Source of the DNA: GCA-2689995 sp964529325
GTDB taxonomy: Bacteria > Fidelibacterota > Marinisomatia > SCGC-AAA003-L08 > GCA-2689995
Reading direction: 5' to 3'
Assembly (NCBI GenBank): GCA_964529325.1
Contig: CAZGWH010000014.1
Location: 1 to 39,303 of the forward strand
Length of the DNA stretch: 39,303 bases
Below the pieces are notes generated by a model. It was not told where the DNA came from. It saw nothing but the letters and a program-made list of their open reading frames with translations, and did no database searches. Below are positions 34,222 to 39,303 of the stretch, one piece after another. Numbering within the stretch: the first letter of the stretch is position 1; each line of letters opens with the position of its first letter. Made by a program: the position numbers and the translations under genes.

Positions 34222-34488
34222 TTAATCAAATAATTCAGAATGGCTACCCATTCTTTCTAAATGTAATTTATCTGAGGTTGATTTGTATATTAATACCCAG
34301 TCTGCTTCTATGTGGCAATCTCTATAGCCTTTCCAACCACCGATTAATAGGTGGTCAAAATAATTAGGTGGTAATGTTTGCTTTAATAATAGTAGGTCTA
34401 AGACTTCTTTAAGCTTTTTAAAATCTTTTTGTTGTTTTTTGAGTTTTTTATAATCTTTTTTAAATTGGGACGAGTAAGTTATTTTCAA
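34222..34488 (-). CDS. yafQ: YafQ-type RelE superfamily mRNA interferase toxin
   Basis: An 88-residue YafQ-like toxin. ITYSSQFKKDYKKLKKQ is the typical start. LLIGGWKGYRDCHIEADWVLIYK holds the GxxxGxRDCHIxxDWLLIY signature with the catalytic His and Asp, and MGSHSELF holds the terminal His. YafQ cuts mRNA in the ribosome, in E. coli mostly at AAA codons. The ATG overlaps the antitoxin stop by 4 bases (34485-34488). The stop is next to repeat H4. Confidence 0.94.
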   Translation of the reverse strand: MKITYSSQFKKDYKKLKKQQKDFKKLKEVLDLLLLKQTLPPNYFDHLLIGGWKGYRDCHIEADWVLIYKSTSDKLHLERMGSHSELFD

Positions 34489-34745
34489 TTATCAAGTTCC
34501 TCAAATAGTTTATCAATATTCTCAACCTCATTTATTTTTTTACTATTTTCACTTTTATTAATTGATTGAAGTGTCTTTTTATTTGGAATTTCTACTTTAA
34601 ATGGAATTCCATTATGTAGTGTTACCTGTGTTAAATAGAGAGAAATAGCTTCAGACATTGAAATTTGAAGCGTGTCTAATATTTTTTTGGCTTTTGCTTT
34701 TATTTCAGGTTCTATTCGCGTTTGAATTAATGCTGTTTTTGCCAT
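34485..34745 (-). CDS. dinJ: RelB/DinJ-type antitoxin
   Basis: An 86-residue antitoxin. The N-terminal ribbon-helix-helix ALIQTRIEPEIKAKAKKILDTLQISMSEAISLYLTQVTLHNGIPFKV matches RelB/DinJ very well. The C-terminus (from about 55) is lysine-, asparagine- and glutamate-rich and should wrap around YafQ. It is coupled to yafQ by a 4-base overlap. Upstream on the minus strand an AT-rich stretch with TATT/ATAT motifs is the probable promoter and autoregulatory site. Confidence 0.92.
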   Translation of the reverse strand: MAKTALIQTRIEPEIKAKAKKILDTLQISMSEAISLYLTQVTLHNGIPFKVEIPNKKTLQSINKSENSKKINEVENIDKLFEELDN

Positions 34746-34843
34746 AATTATTTATCCTTGTGTTTTGTAATGCAAATGTCAATACAATATATTACGAATA
34801 ATTATAGATTTGTTCCAAAATTAAAATGATTGGTTTAATTTCT

Positions 34844-34885
34844 TGACCCCAGGAATCAGTTTTTAAATTCTACTGGGTTTAATTA
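34844..34885 (+). repeat. Hairpin repeat H5 (diverged)
   Basis: TGACCCC-AGGAAT, AT loop, ATTCTAC-T-GGGTTTAATT. The central stem is partly broken, but the ends could re-pair as ACCCCAG with CTGGGT. It lies 48 bases beyond the 3' end of the Fic gene, followed by TTGCTTTTCGCTTCTGTG, a variant of the phrase near 32318. Confidence 0.75.
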
Positions 34886-34933
34886 TTAATTTTTAATTGC
34901 TTTTCGCTTCTGTGTAATCAGCGTCCCAATGTT

Positions 34934-35950
34934 TTATACTGATTCACTATATTCTAAAATATCTTTTATTTTTACAACCCAAAGTTTCCCTTTTTTACTC
35001 GCAGGTAATTTTCCTTTATGAATTAATTGCCTTAAATAATCTTGGGAATAATTGTAGAATTTTGCAGCTTCTCTAAGTGGAATAAGTGCATCTTTATCCA
35101 CTGTTTTTAATCCTTTTTCAATTCGGTTAAATGAATTGTTTAATTCATGGTGGATAATATTTTTTAATTCTGATAAATTACTTTTTTGTATAATTCTATT
35201 AAATTTAGAAACAGTCGGCGAATCACCATTTTCAATTTTGCGTAGCATTTTCTCAATTTCATTATCTCCGATTTCTAATGAATGATAATATTTATTTCGA
35301 TCATTTTTTTGAGTACCTTTTATTGCAATATTGATTAACCCATTTCCGATTAATAAATATGATAAAAGAATCCTCCCAACTCGACCATTACCATCTCTAA
35401 ATGGATGAATTGTTTCAAATAAAACATGGCTTCCTGCAAAAAATGTAAGTAAGTCAAATGATGGCTTTTTGAAGTAATTATTATGCCATTCGATTAATAT
35501 TGGTAATAACTTTTGAAGTTGGTGATGGTGGATTGGAGTGAATGTAGATTGGGTTACAATTACATCTTCTTCTTTAAATCCTCCTAATTTACCTGTGAAT
35601 GTACCAATTTTATGTTCATATCTCATTAACAAAGTATGGATTTGTTTTAAATCAGATAATCGTAATTCAAATTCACCGAGTTCATGTTGATTATTTGCAT
35701 ATTCATAGAGAGTGCTTGCGGCATCAAAATAACCCAAAATTGATGCTGATTTTTGATTTAATTCTTTACTACCATTGTTTATTACAGAATTTAAATCATT
35801 CCGATTTGTAAAAATACCTTCGATTGCTATTGAATTACGAATTTCATCCTGGAATAAAGTAATCCATTCTCTATTATTTACTGAAATAAATTGAGTTTCA
35901 TTTTCCCTAAATTTATTTAAATGGTGTATAATTTGATTTATTTTTTTCAT
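34934..35950 (-). CDS. Fic family protein with N-terminal inhibitory motif and C-terminal HTH
   Basis: A 338-residue Fic protein. The catalytic loop H182-P-F-R-D-G-N-G-R-V-G-R193 is the intact Hx[F]x[D/E]GNGRxxR motif for AMP transfer to protein hydroxyls. An N-terminal inhibitory helix is present at S40-I-A-I-E44-G45, the [S/T]xxxE[G/N] motif, so it is class II (self-inhibited by an internal helix). The TxxAxxH...F region and a beta flap (KEEDVIVTQSTFTP) are also seen. Residues about 288-338 (LREAAKFYNYSQDYLRQLIHKGKLPASKKGKLWVVKIKDI) form an excisionase-like helix-turn-helix. There is no separate antitoxin gene, in keeping with the built-in inhibitor. Two TTACCGTA direct repeats precede the start and suggest autoregulation. 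Target protein unknown. Confidence 0.93.
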   Translation of the reverse strand: MKKINQIIHHLNKFRENETQFISVNNREWITLFQDEIRNSIAIEGIFTNRNDLNSVINNGSKELNQKSASILGYFDAASTLYEYANNQHELGEFELRLSDLKQIHTLLMRYEHKIGTFTGKLGGFKEEDVIVTQSTFTPIHHHQLQKLLPILIEWHNNYFKKPSFDLLTFFAGSHVLFETIHPFRDGNGRVGRILLSYLLIGNGLINIAIKGTQKNDRNKYYHSLEIGDNEIEKMLRKIENGDSPTVSKFNRIIQKSNLSELKNIIHHELNNSFNRIEKGLKTVDKDALIPLREAAKFYNYSQDYLRQLIHKGKLPASKKGKLWVVKIKDILEYSESV

Positions 35951-35953
35951 TTA

Positions 35954-35970
35954 TTACCGTATTTACCGTA
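35954..35970 (-). promoter_or_regulatory. Tandem TTACCGTA repeat, probable Fic-HTH operator
   Basis: TTACCGTA occurs twice with a 9-base period (35954-35961 and 35963-35970) within 20 bases upstream of the fic start. On the minus strand this reads TATAGTACGGTAAATACGGT, so a TATAGT box abuts the repeats. The fic protein's own C-terminal HTH is the natural candidate for binding. Confidence 0.5.
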
Positions 35971-36092
35971 CTATAAATTACATTTAAATGATAATATATT
36001 AGTTATTTATTTTTTAGATACGGAAATAGGAATATCAATTATACTTTTGTTGGGAAAATTTAACCACCCCTTTAGTAAATAGTTGATGTTTA

Positions 36093-36127
36093 ATTGTGGA
36101 TGATTGATGGAAAACTTATTTTGACTC
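36093..36127 (+). repeat. 35-bp direct repeat, left copy (flanks hicAB)
   Basis: Begins ATTGTGGATGATTGATGG and ends TATTTTGACTC. It is identical over 35 bases to 36881-36915. The two copies stand either side of the hicAB module, about 788 bases apart. Confidence 0.92.
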
Positions 36128-36153
36128 CGCTCAATAAGACAGATTTAATTACC

Positions 36154-36194
36154 TGACCCGTGGAATCTGTTTTTATATTCCACTGGGTTTAATT
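36154..36194 (+). repeat. Hairpin repeat H6, supplying the hicB stop
   Basis: TGACCC-GTGGAAT, CTGTTTTTAT loop region, ATTCCAC (36177-36183)-T-GGGTTTAATT. The hicB stop codon (36189-36191) is inside GGGTTTAATT, read on the minus strand as AAT-TAA-ACC-C. The repeat therefore forms the end of the hicB reading frame. Confidence 0.92.
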
Positions 36195-36593
36195 CTTTTG
36201 TATGTATTCAGTTACAGCTTGAGCTAATAATCCAGAGCGAGTTAAATGGTTTTGCTTTGCGTATTTATCAGCTTCGTGGATAACATTTTCTGGCATTGTA
36301 ATATTAATTCGTTTAATTTTTACAGATAATTTAGAAAAATCAATTTCAATTAATGCCCATATTCCATCAATATAAATTGAATCATGTTGAAGATCTTCTA
36401 TTTTTGATGCATTTGGTATTGGTTCTTTATCGAGGATTAATCCTTCTATATGAGTTTCAATCGCTTCTTTTGTCATAATTAAAGCTTCATCCATTGTAGT
36501 TCCAGCAGAAAAACATCCTGGTAAATCTGGAACTATTGTTCCATAATCGGATAACTTATCTTTTTGTATAATAATGGGGTAATTCATTTGCAC
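36189..36593 (-). CDS. hicB: HicB-type antitoxin
   Basis: A 134-residue HicB. The N-terminal partial RNase H-like fold is seen as YPIIIQKDKLSDYGTIVPDLPGCFSAGTTMDEALIMTKEAIETHIEGL. The C-terminal DNA-binding domain is ribbon-helix-helix (INITMPENVIHEADKYAKQNHLTRSGLLAQAVTEYI). It lies downstream of hicA, overlapping it by 10 bases, the classic hicAB order. It neutralises HicA and represses the operon. Its last codons and stop are formed within repeat H6. Confidence 0.95.
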   Translation of the reverse strand: MQMNYPIIIQKDKLSDYGTIVPDLPGCFSAGTTMDEALIMTKEAIETHIEGLILDKEPIPNASKIEDLQHDSIYIDGIWALIEIDFSKLSVKIKRINITMPENVIHEADKYAKQNHLTRSGLLAQAVTEYIQKN

Positions 36594-36802
36594 CCTTTCT
36601 TTTTAATTAATTTTTTAGCGTAATTCCAACCAGCCATTTTAAATATTTGTTTTAATGTACCAATTGGAAATTCTTTTTTTGGATGAGGAATAGTAATTTT
36701 CCCCTTTTTTTGTGGATGTTTAAATTGGTTATGAGAACCCTTTGTATGATGTAATATCCATCCATCTTTTTTTAATTCTTTAATAATTTCACGGCTCGTC
36801 AT
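36584..36802 (-). CDS. hicA: HicA-type mRNA interferase toxin
   Basis: A 72-residue HicA (double-stranded RNA-binding-like fold). I choose ATG at 36800-36802 because MTSREIIKELKKDGW is the canonical HicA start; an ATG at 36827-36829 would add nine untypical residues. The catalytic His lies in HTKGSHNQFKHP, followed by KITIPHPKKEFPIGTLKQIFKMAGW, the usual IPxHxxxEIxxGTLxxILKQAG region. HicA cuts mRNA and tmRNA. No Shine-Dalgarno is seen before the chosen start, and a palindrome sits one base upstream, so the transcript may be leaderless or short-leadered. Confidence 0.93.
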   Translation of the reverse strand: MTSREIIKELKKDGWILHHTKGSHNQFKHPQKKGKITIPHPKKEFPIGTLKQIFKMAGWNYAKKLIKKKGCK

Positions 36803-36803
36803 T

Positions 36804-36814
36804 GTATAATATAC
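36804..36814 (-). promoter_or_regulatory. Palindrome at hicA start
   Basis: GTATAATATAC is an 11-base perfect palindrome (one central base) ending one base upstream of the hicA ATG. It includes TATAAT-like bases and could be both a -10 box and a HicB operator. Confidence 0.35.
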
Positions 36815-36880
36815 ACACTCAATACACATTGATAAAATATTTATAATTCATAATTGTTAATTGTTTATAGTTAATTGTTT

Positions 36881-36915
36881 ATTGTGGATGATTGATGGAA
36901 AACTTATTTTGACTC
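36881..36915 (+). repeat. 35-bp direct repeat, right copy (flanks hicAB)
   Basis: Identical to 36093-36127. It lies just upstream of hicA, so hicAB with repeat H6 is enclosed by a direct repeat in the way a recombinable cassette would be. Confidence 0.92.
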
Positions 36916-36936
36916 AGATGAATATTTTAATAGGTC

Positions 36937-37104
36937 ACTCCTAAGGAGTTCATATTTATTTGGTTTAATGTGTGTTATTAATAGTCCACCTCTCCGAGGT
37001 TAAATTTATAGAATAATTTTTAAATTATAATTTAGTTTTAACTCCAGAGGAGTGATTCTATTTGTAATAAATTTTTCCAATATTAAACTTAGCTCCATCG
37101 GAGC
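36937..37104 (+). repeat. Array of four ~52-bp units with CTCC-nnn-GGAG mini-hairpins
   Basis: Four tiny perfect stems of 5 bp with 3-base loops: ACTCC/GGAGT (36937-36949), ACCTC/GAGGT (36988-37000), ACTCC/GGAGT (37041-37053) and GCTCC/GGAGC (37092-37104). They are spaced 51, 53 and 51 bases apart, each of the first three followed by a related AT-rich phrase (ATTTAT or similar). Stem sequences differ but pairing is kept. They resemble REP-like elements common in Bacteroidetes-type genomes. Confidence 0.8.
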
Positions 37105-37191
37105 GGACTGTTTTAATTATTAATTGCTTTTCCAATCAGTGTTCTAATTTTTTTAGACGCAGCACGCTTCGTCTCTACGGATTTTGATTCC

Positions 37192-37232
37192 TGACCCGTG
37201 GAATCTGCTTTTATATTCCACTGGGTTTAATT
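37192..37232 (+). repeat. Hairpin repeat H7 (left flank of S74 module)
   Basis: TGACCC-GTGGAAT, CTGC-T-rich loop, ATTCCAC (37215-37221)-T-GGGTTTAATT. Near-perfect copy in plus orientation. Together with the inverted copy H8 it brackets the 37325-39129 genes. Confidence 0.92.
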
Positions 37233-37324
37233 TTTTTTCCAAAAAGGGCATATTTGTGATACTTTTGTGATACTATCTCTATTGGTATTATTAATTAATC
37301 TTATACCGTAGAATAAGAATACTT

Positions 37325-37483
37325 ATGACAAAAGAGAATAGTGAATCAAAAATAATAGATGAAAATGACTCTGGCAGTGATGATGAAAAAATCATTGAAC
37401 GAGTGAAGGCAAAAATTAAATTTTTTGATAGTTTACAAGAACAATTAAACAATAAAAAGGAGGAACAGGAATGTTCACAATGA
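37325..37483 (+). CDS. Small charged protein upstream of the S74 protein
   Basis: A 52-residue frame from ATG 37325 to TGA 37481-37483. It is strongly charged: MTKENSESKIIDENDSGSDDEKIIERVKAK, then a helix KIKFFDSLQEQLNNKKEEQE. No signal peptide, cysteine pair or membrane helix is seen. It overlaps the S74 gene by 13 bases, and the S74 Shine-Dalgarno (GGAGG) sits inside it, so the two genes are translationally linked. I recognise no family. It could be a real small regulator or a leader whose translation opens the downstream ribosome site. Confidence 0.5.
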   Translation: MTKENSESKIIDENDSGSDDEKIIERVKAKIKFFDSLQEQLNNKKEEQECSQ

Positions 37484-39129
37484 AAACAATAACAAAAATG
37501 GTAATGGTAATTATGGTAATTTCAGTATCATTTGTACAGGCAGTAACCATGCAGGGTGTATTAAGAGACCCGCTTGGACGAACAGTAGATGATGGCTTCT
37601 ACAGTTTAACTTTTAGAATGTATGATGCCCAAACGGGTGGTGATGCATTATGGAATGAAACTCAAGGCAGTGTAAATGTAAAACATGGTGTGTTTGCTGT
37701 AGATCTTGGAAGTGTGACTTCAATGTCTGGACTTACATTTGCAACTCAATATTTCGTGGGTATTTCTGTTGAAGAAGGCCCTGAACTTGAGCCTCGGATT
37801 AAATTAGCATCTGTACCAAATGCAATGGCGGTATTGGGTGTGGACAATGTATTTCCTTCAAGTGGTAATGTAGGTGTGGGTACTAACATTCCTGAAGCGG
37901 GTTTGCATATTTTACCCGTTACGGCTGAGCAAGACTTATTGGTTATTGACAATGAAAATGGCGGTAAAATTAGTTTTGATAAAGACGGTAATTTAAATGT
38001 ACACAATGGTGCTGCACTTAAATTTAGTGACGGTAGTTCAATGACTTCTGCTGATATGGGTGGTAGTGCAAGTGGTGTTGCCAGTGATGCCGATGTAAAT
38101 ATTACCTCTACAGGTGGTAGTATTAATTTTAATATTGGTGATTCAACCATTGCTACGGTTAATGCAGATGGGAGTACCGCTGGTTTTGGTGGATTTGATG
38201 ATAATACTCTTGAATTAGGCGGTTATCAAGAGACTTCTGGATTTAGTTCATTAGATAATTCAGTTTTATGTAGTAATGATAACCCATATTGGGGTTGGTA
38301 TGGTAGTGCTCCGAACTCTAATTATATAGAAGGTTTTTGTGGTGAATTATATCCACCTGCAGAAACGGTAGAGACAATATATCCTGCAGGAAAACCAAAT
38401 GCAAATTATCAAGGCTCATCTTTTATTGATGTAGATATTCATGCGTCAATTTTGGATGATAACTCGACTACTGATGGTGAGAATCAATTTTATCATCCAT
38501 ACCGGGTCGATCCTTCTGCTACATCAACATTTAGTTCAATTGTAATTAAGCCATTGAGACCAGAATTTTATTCGGATTATTATGATGAGTCAACAATTCT
38601 ATACCCTGGAAGTTCATTTATGATGGGATATAGCCCACAAGGAGTTATAGGAATTTATCCAATGAACCCAACAAATAGTGGTGCATATATTGGTTCGATA
38701 CACCTACCATTTGCTGGCCTTTATGCAAATTCTATAACTAGAAGCTATGATTATAATTTATCAGACCGTAGCGTAAAAGAAAATATAAATGATTTAGATT
38801 TAGGTTTACATACAATTATGGATTTAAGACCGGTTAGATATGATATTAATGTGGATAAACATCCATTGGTATCTCAAGAAATGAGAGATAATCCTTCCTT
38901 GGGATATGATAATTTAGGTTTTATTGCCCAAGAATTACAGGAAGTGATTCCTGAAATGGTGGTAATGCAAAAAGATGTGAATCCAGGAAAAACAGGTGAT
39001 TTATTAATGGTTAAAAACTGGGAGCAAATGACTGCTGTTTTAGTAAAAGCAATGCAAGAGCTGAAAACTGAAAAAGATGCTGAAATTGACATGCTTTTAG
39101 AACGAATTAAAGCGTTAGAGAATAAGTAA
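37471..39129 (+). CDS. Exported tail-fibre-like protein with S74 autoprocessing chaperone domain
   Basis: A 552-residue protein with a strong Shine-Dalgarno 7 bases before the ATG. Residues 1 to about 27 are a signal peptide (MVMVIMVISVSFVQA). Residues 28-125 are a beta domain seen in secreted proteins of this clade (MQGVLRDPLGRTVDDGFYSLTFRMYD, ending RIKLASVPNAMAV). A GNVGVGTNIPEAGLHI motif of trimeric fibres follows, then a Gly/Ser-rich shaft. Residues about 428-552 are the S74 intramolecular chaperone: S431-D-R-S-V-K436, with Ser and Lys spaced as in the self-cleaving dyad, then GFIAQELQEVIPEMV and a coiled-coil end. Cleavage before S431 would release a trimerisation domain after folding, giving a surface fibre or adhesin. 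Confidence 0.88.
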   Translation: MFTMKTITKMVMVIMVISVSFVQAVTMQGVLRDPLGRTVDDGFYSLTFRMYDAQTGGDALWNETQGSVNVKHGVFAVDLGSVTSMSGLTFATQYFVGISVEEGPELEPRIKLASVPNAMAVLGVDNVFPSSGNVGVGTNIPEAGLHILPVTAEQDLLVIDNENGGKISFDKDGNLNVHNGAALKFSDGSSMTSADMGGSASGVASDADVNITSTGGSINFNIGDSTIATVNADGSTAGFGGFDDNTLELGGYQETSGFSSLDNSVLCSNDNPYWGWYGSAPNSNYIEGFCGELYPPAETVETIYPAGKPNANYQGSSFIDVDIHASILDDNSTTDGENQFYHPYRVDPSATSTFSSIVIKPLRPEFYSDYYDESTILYPGSSFMMGYSPQGVIGIYPMNPTNSGAYIGSIHLPFAGLYANSITRSYDYNLSDRSVKENINDLDLGLHTIMDLRPVRYDINVDKHPLVSQEMRDNPSLGYDNLGFIAQELQEVIPEMVVMQKDVNPGKTGDLLMVKNWEQMTAVLVKAMQELKTEKDAEIDMLLERIKALENK

Positions 39130-39154
39130 TTAAGAAAAGCAATTAATAATTAAT

Positions 39155-39196
39155 AATTAAACCCAGTGGAATAAAAAAAACAGATTCCACGGGTCA
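39155..39196 (-). repeat. Hairpin repeat H8 (inverted, right flank of S74 module)
   Basis: Read on the plus strand: AATTAAACCC-A-GTGGAAT, A-run, ATTCCAC-GGGTCA. It is the reverse complement of the family and lies 25 bases after the S74 stop. Relative to its gene it has the same orientation as the copies beyond the toxin genes (AATTAAACCC side toward the gene's 3' end). Confidence 0.92.
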
Positions 39197-39303
39197 AGAA
39201 ATTATGGAAAACAATTGAAAATTAATAATTAAAAATTAAGAATGGATATGAGCGCATTGCCTCATAATTAATGTAACTATGGAGAATTAAAAAAATAGTC
39301 GTT

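Larger units (their letters stand above)
36830..37324. other. Non-coding spacer with repeat arrays before the S74 module
   Basis: About 495 bases with no gene. In order: AT-rich TTAATTGTTTA tracts, the right 35-bp direct repeat (36881-36915), four CTCC/GGAG mini-hairpins about 52 bases apart (36937-37104), the TTGCTTTTCCAATCAGTG phrase (37127), an AGACG/CGTCT hairpin with TCTCTACGG (37155), hairpin copy H7 (37192-37232), and TTTGTGATAC repeated in tandem (37254-37273) shortly before the next gene, perhaps part of its promoter. Confidence 0.7.

Noticed and set aside
32463..36194. Hairpin repeats as ordinary rho-independent terminators
   Set aside because: Read in the direction of the toxin genes, the stem is followed by GGGTCA and mixed sequence, not a T run. 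The sequence of loop and flanks is conserved well beyond what a terminator needs.
36937..37104. CRISPR array
   Set aside because: The paired repeat is only about 13 bases and varies in sequence, there are four units, the spacers resemble each other, and no cas gene is present.
37471..39129. Prophage tail gene
   Set aside because: The S74 domain occurs in phage spikes, but here the protein has a bacterial signal peptide and clade-typical N-terminal domain, and no other phage gene is nearby.
32463..39196. Hairpin repeats as classical integron attC sites
   Set aside because: Placement and orientation fit, but the conserved ends read TGACCC and GGGTTTAATT, not RYYYAAC and GTTRRRY, and no integron integrase or attI is in the window.

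Overview
The window is AT-rich, densely packed bacterial DNA, most likely from a member of the Fibrobacteres-Chlorobi-Bacteroidetes side of the tree and plausibly Candidatus Marinimicrobia (SAR406) or a relative. This is inferred from a Por-type (T9SS-like) C-terminal sorting tail on a secreted protein, a TonB-dependent receptor full of Asp/Asn-Gly repeats, DUF5916, DUF2480 and DUF3467 proteins, a GlmU-like protein of the alternative bacterial type, and an S74 tail-fibre-like surface protein. No rRNA, tRNA, CRISPR array, integrase or transposase gene was seen.

Positions 1-4426 hold the end of an unknown gene, a VOC protein, a GcvR-like ACT protein, and a tight operon selD - rrf2/iscR - iscS/nifS - sufT-like - DUF2480. 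selD carries an in-frame UGA at 1235-1237, exactly at the catalytic Cys position and followed by a bacterial SECIS-like hairpin. It is therefore a selenoprotein, and the real gene starts at 1172. Positions 4423-7044 encode a CBM9/DUF5916 outer-membrane protein on the minus strand. Positions 7172-11075 are an electron-transfer operon: etfB, etfA, a membrane Fe-S quinone-reductase-like subunit (EtfD type) and a previously hidden 50-residue single-helix membrane protein. Positions 11194-19813 encode a Cys-rich secreted dockerin/sorting-tail protein, a giant TonB-dependent receptor (about 1729 residues once an assembly gap is collapsed) and a PAP2 phosphatase.

Positions 19782-24362 hold a DUF3467/zinc-ribbon pair, a GlmU-like/unknown pair and an M23 metallopeptidase. 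Positions 24574-30651 hold a malic enzyme followed by a nucleoside salvage and cofactor operon (cdd, udk, tdk, nupC, adk, coaE). A TPR/LuxR-type regulator follows at 30767-32230.

From 32231 to the end the character changes. Four toxin-antitoxin pairs (VapBC, YefM-YoeB, DinJ/RelB-YafQ, HicAB) and a Fic-HTH protein all lie on the minus strand. They are separated by spacers built from several families of small hairpin repeats. The main repeat (8 copies, H1-H8, about 40 bp) lies at or near gene 3' ends in a fixed orientation relative to the gene. It shows compensatory changes in its stem and twice supplies the stop codon of the gene beside it. An S74 chaperone-domain surface protein with a small upstream partner gene is bracketed by inverted copies of the same repeat. 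This cassette-like island is the most unusual part of the window.

Both runs of 100 N (15816-15915 and 32567-32666) are flanked by identical 55-bp sequence, so they look like scaffold joins of contigs that actually overlap. The first splits the receptor gene only artificially.
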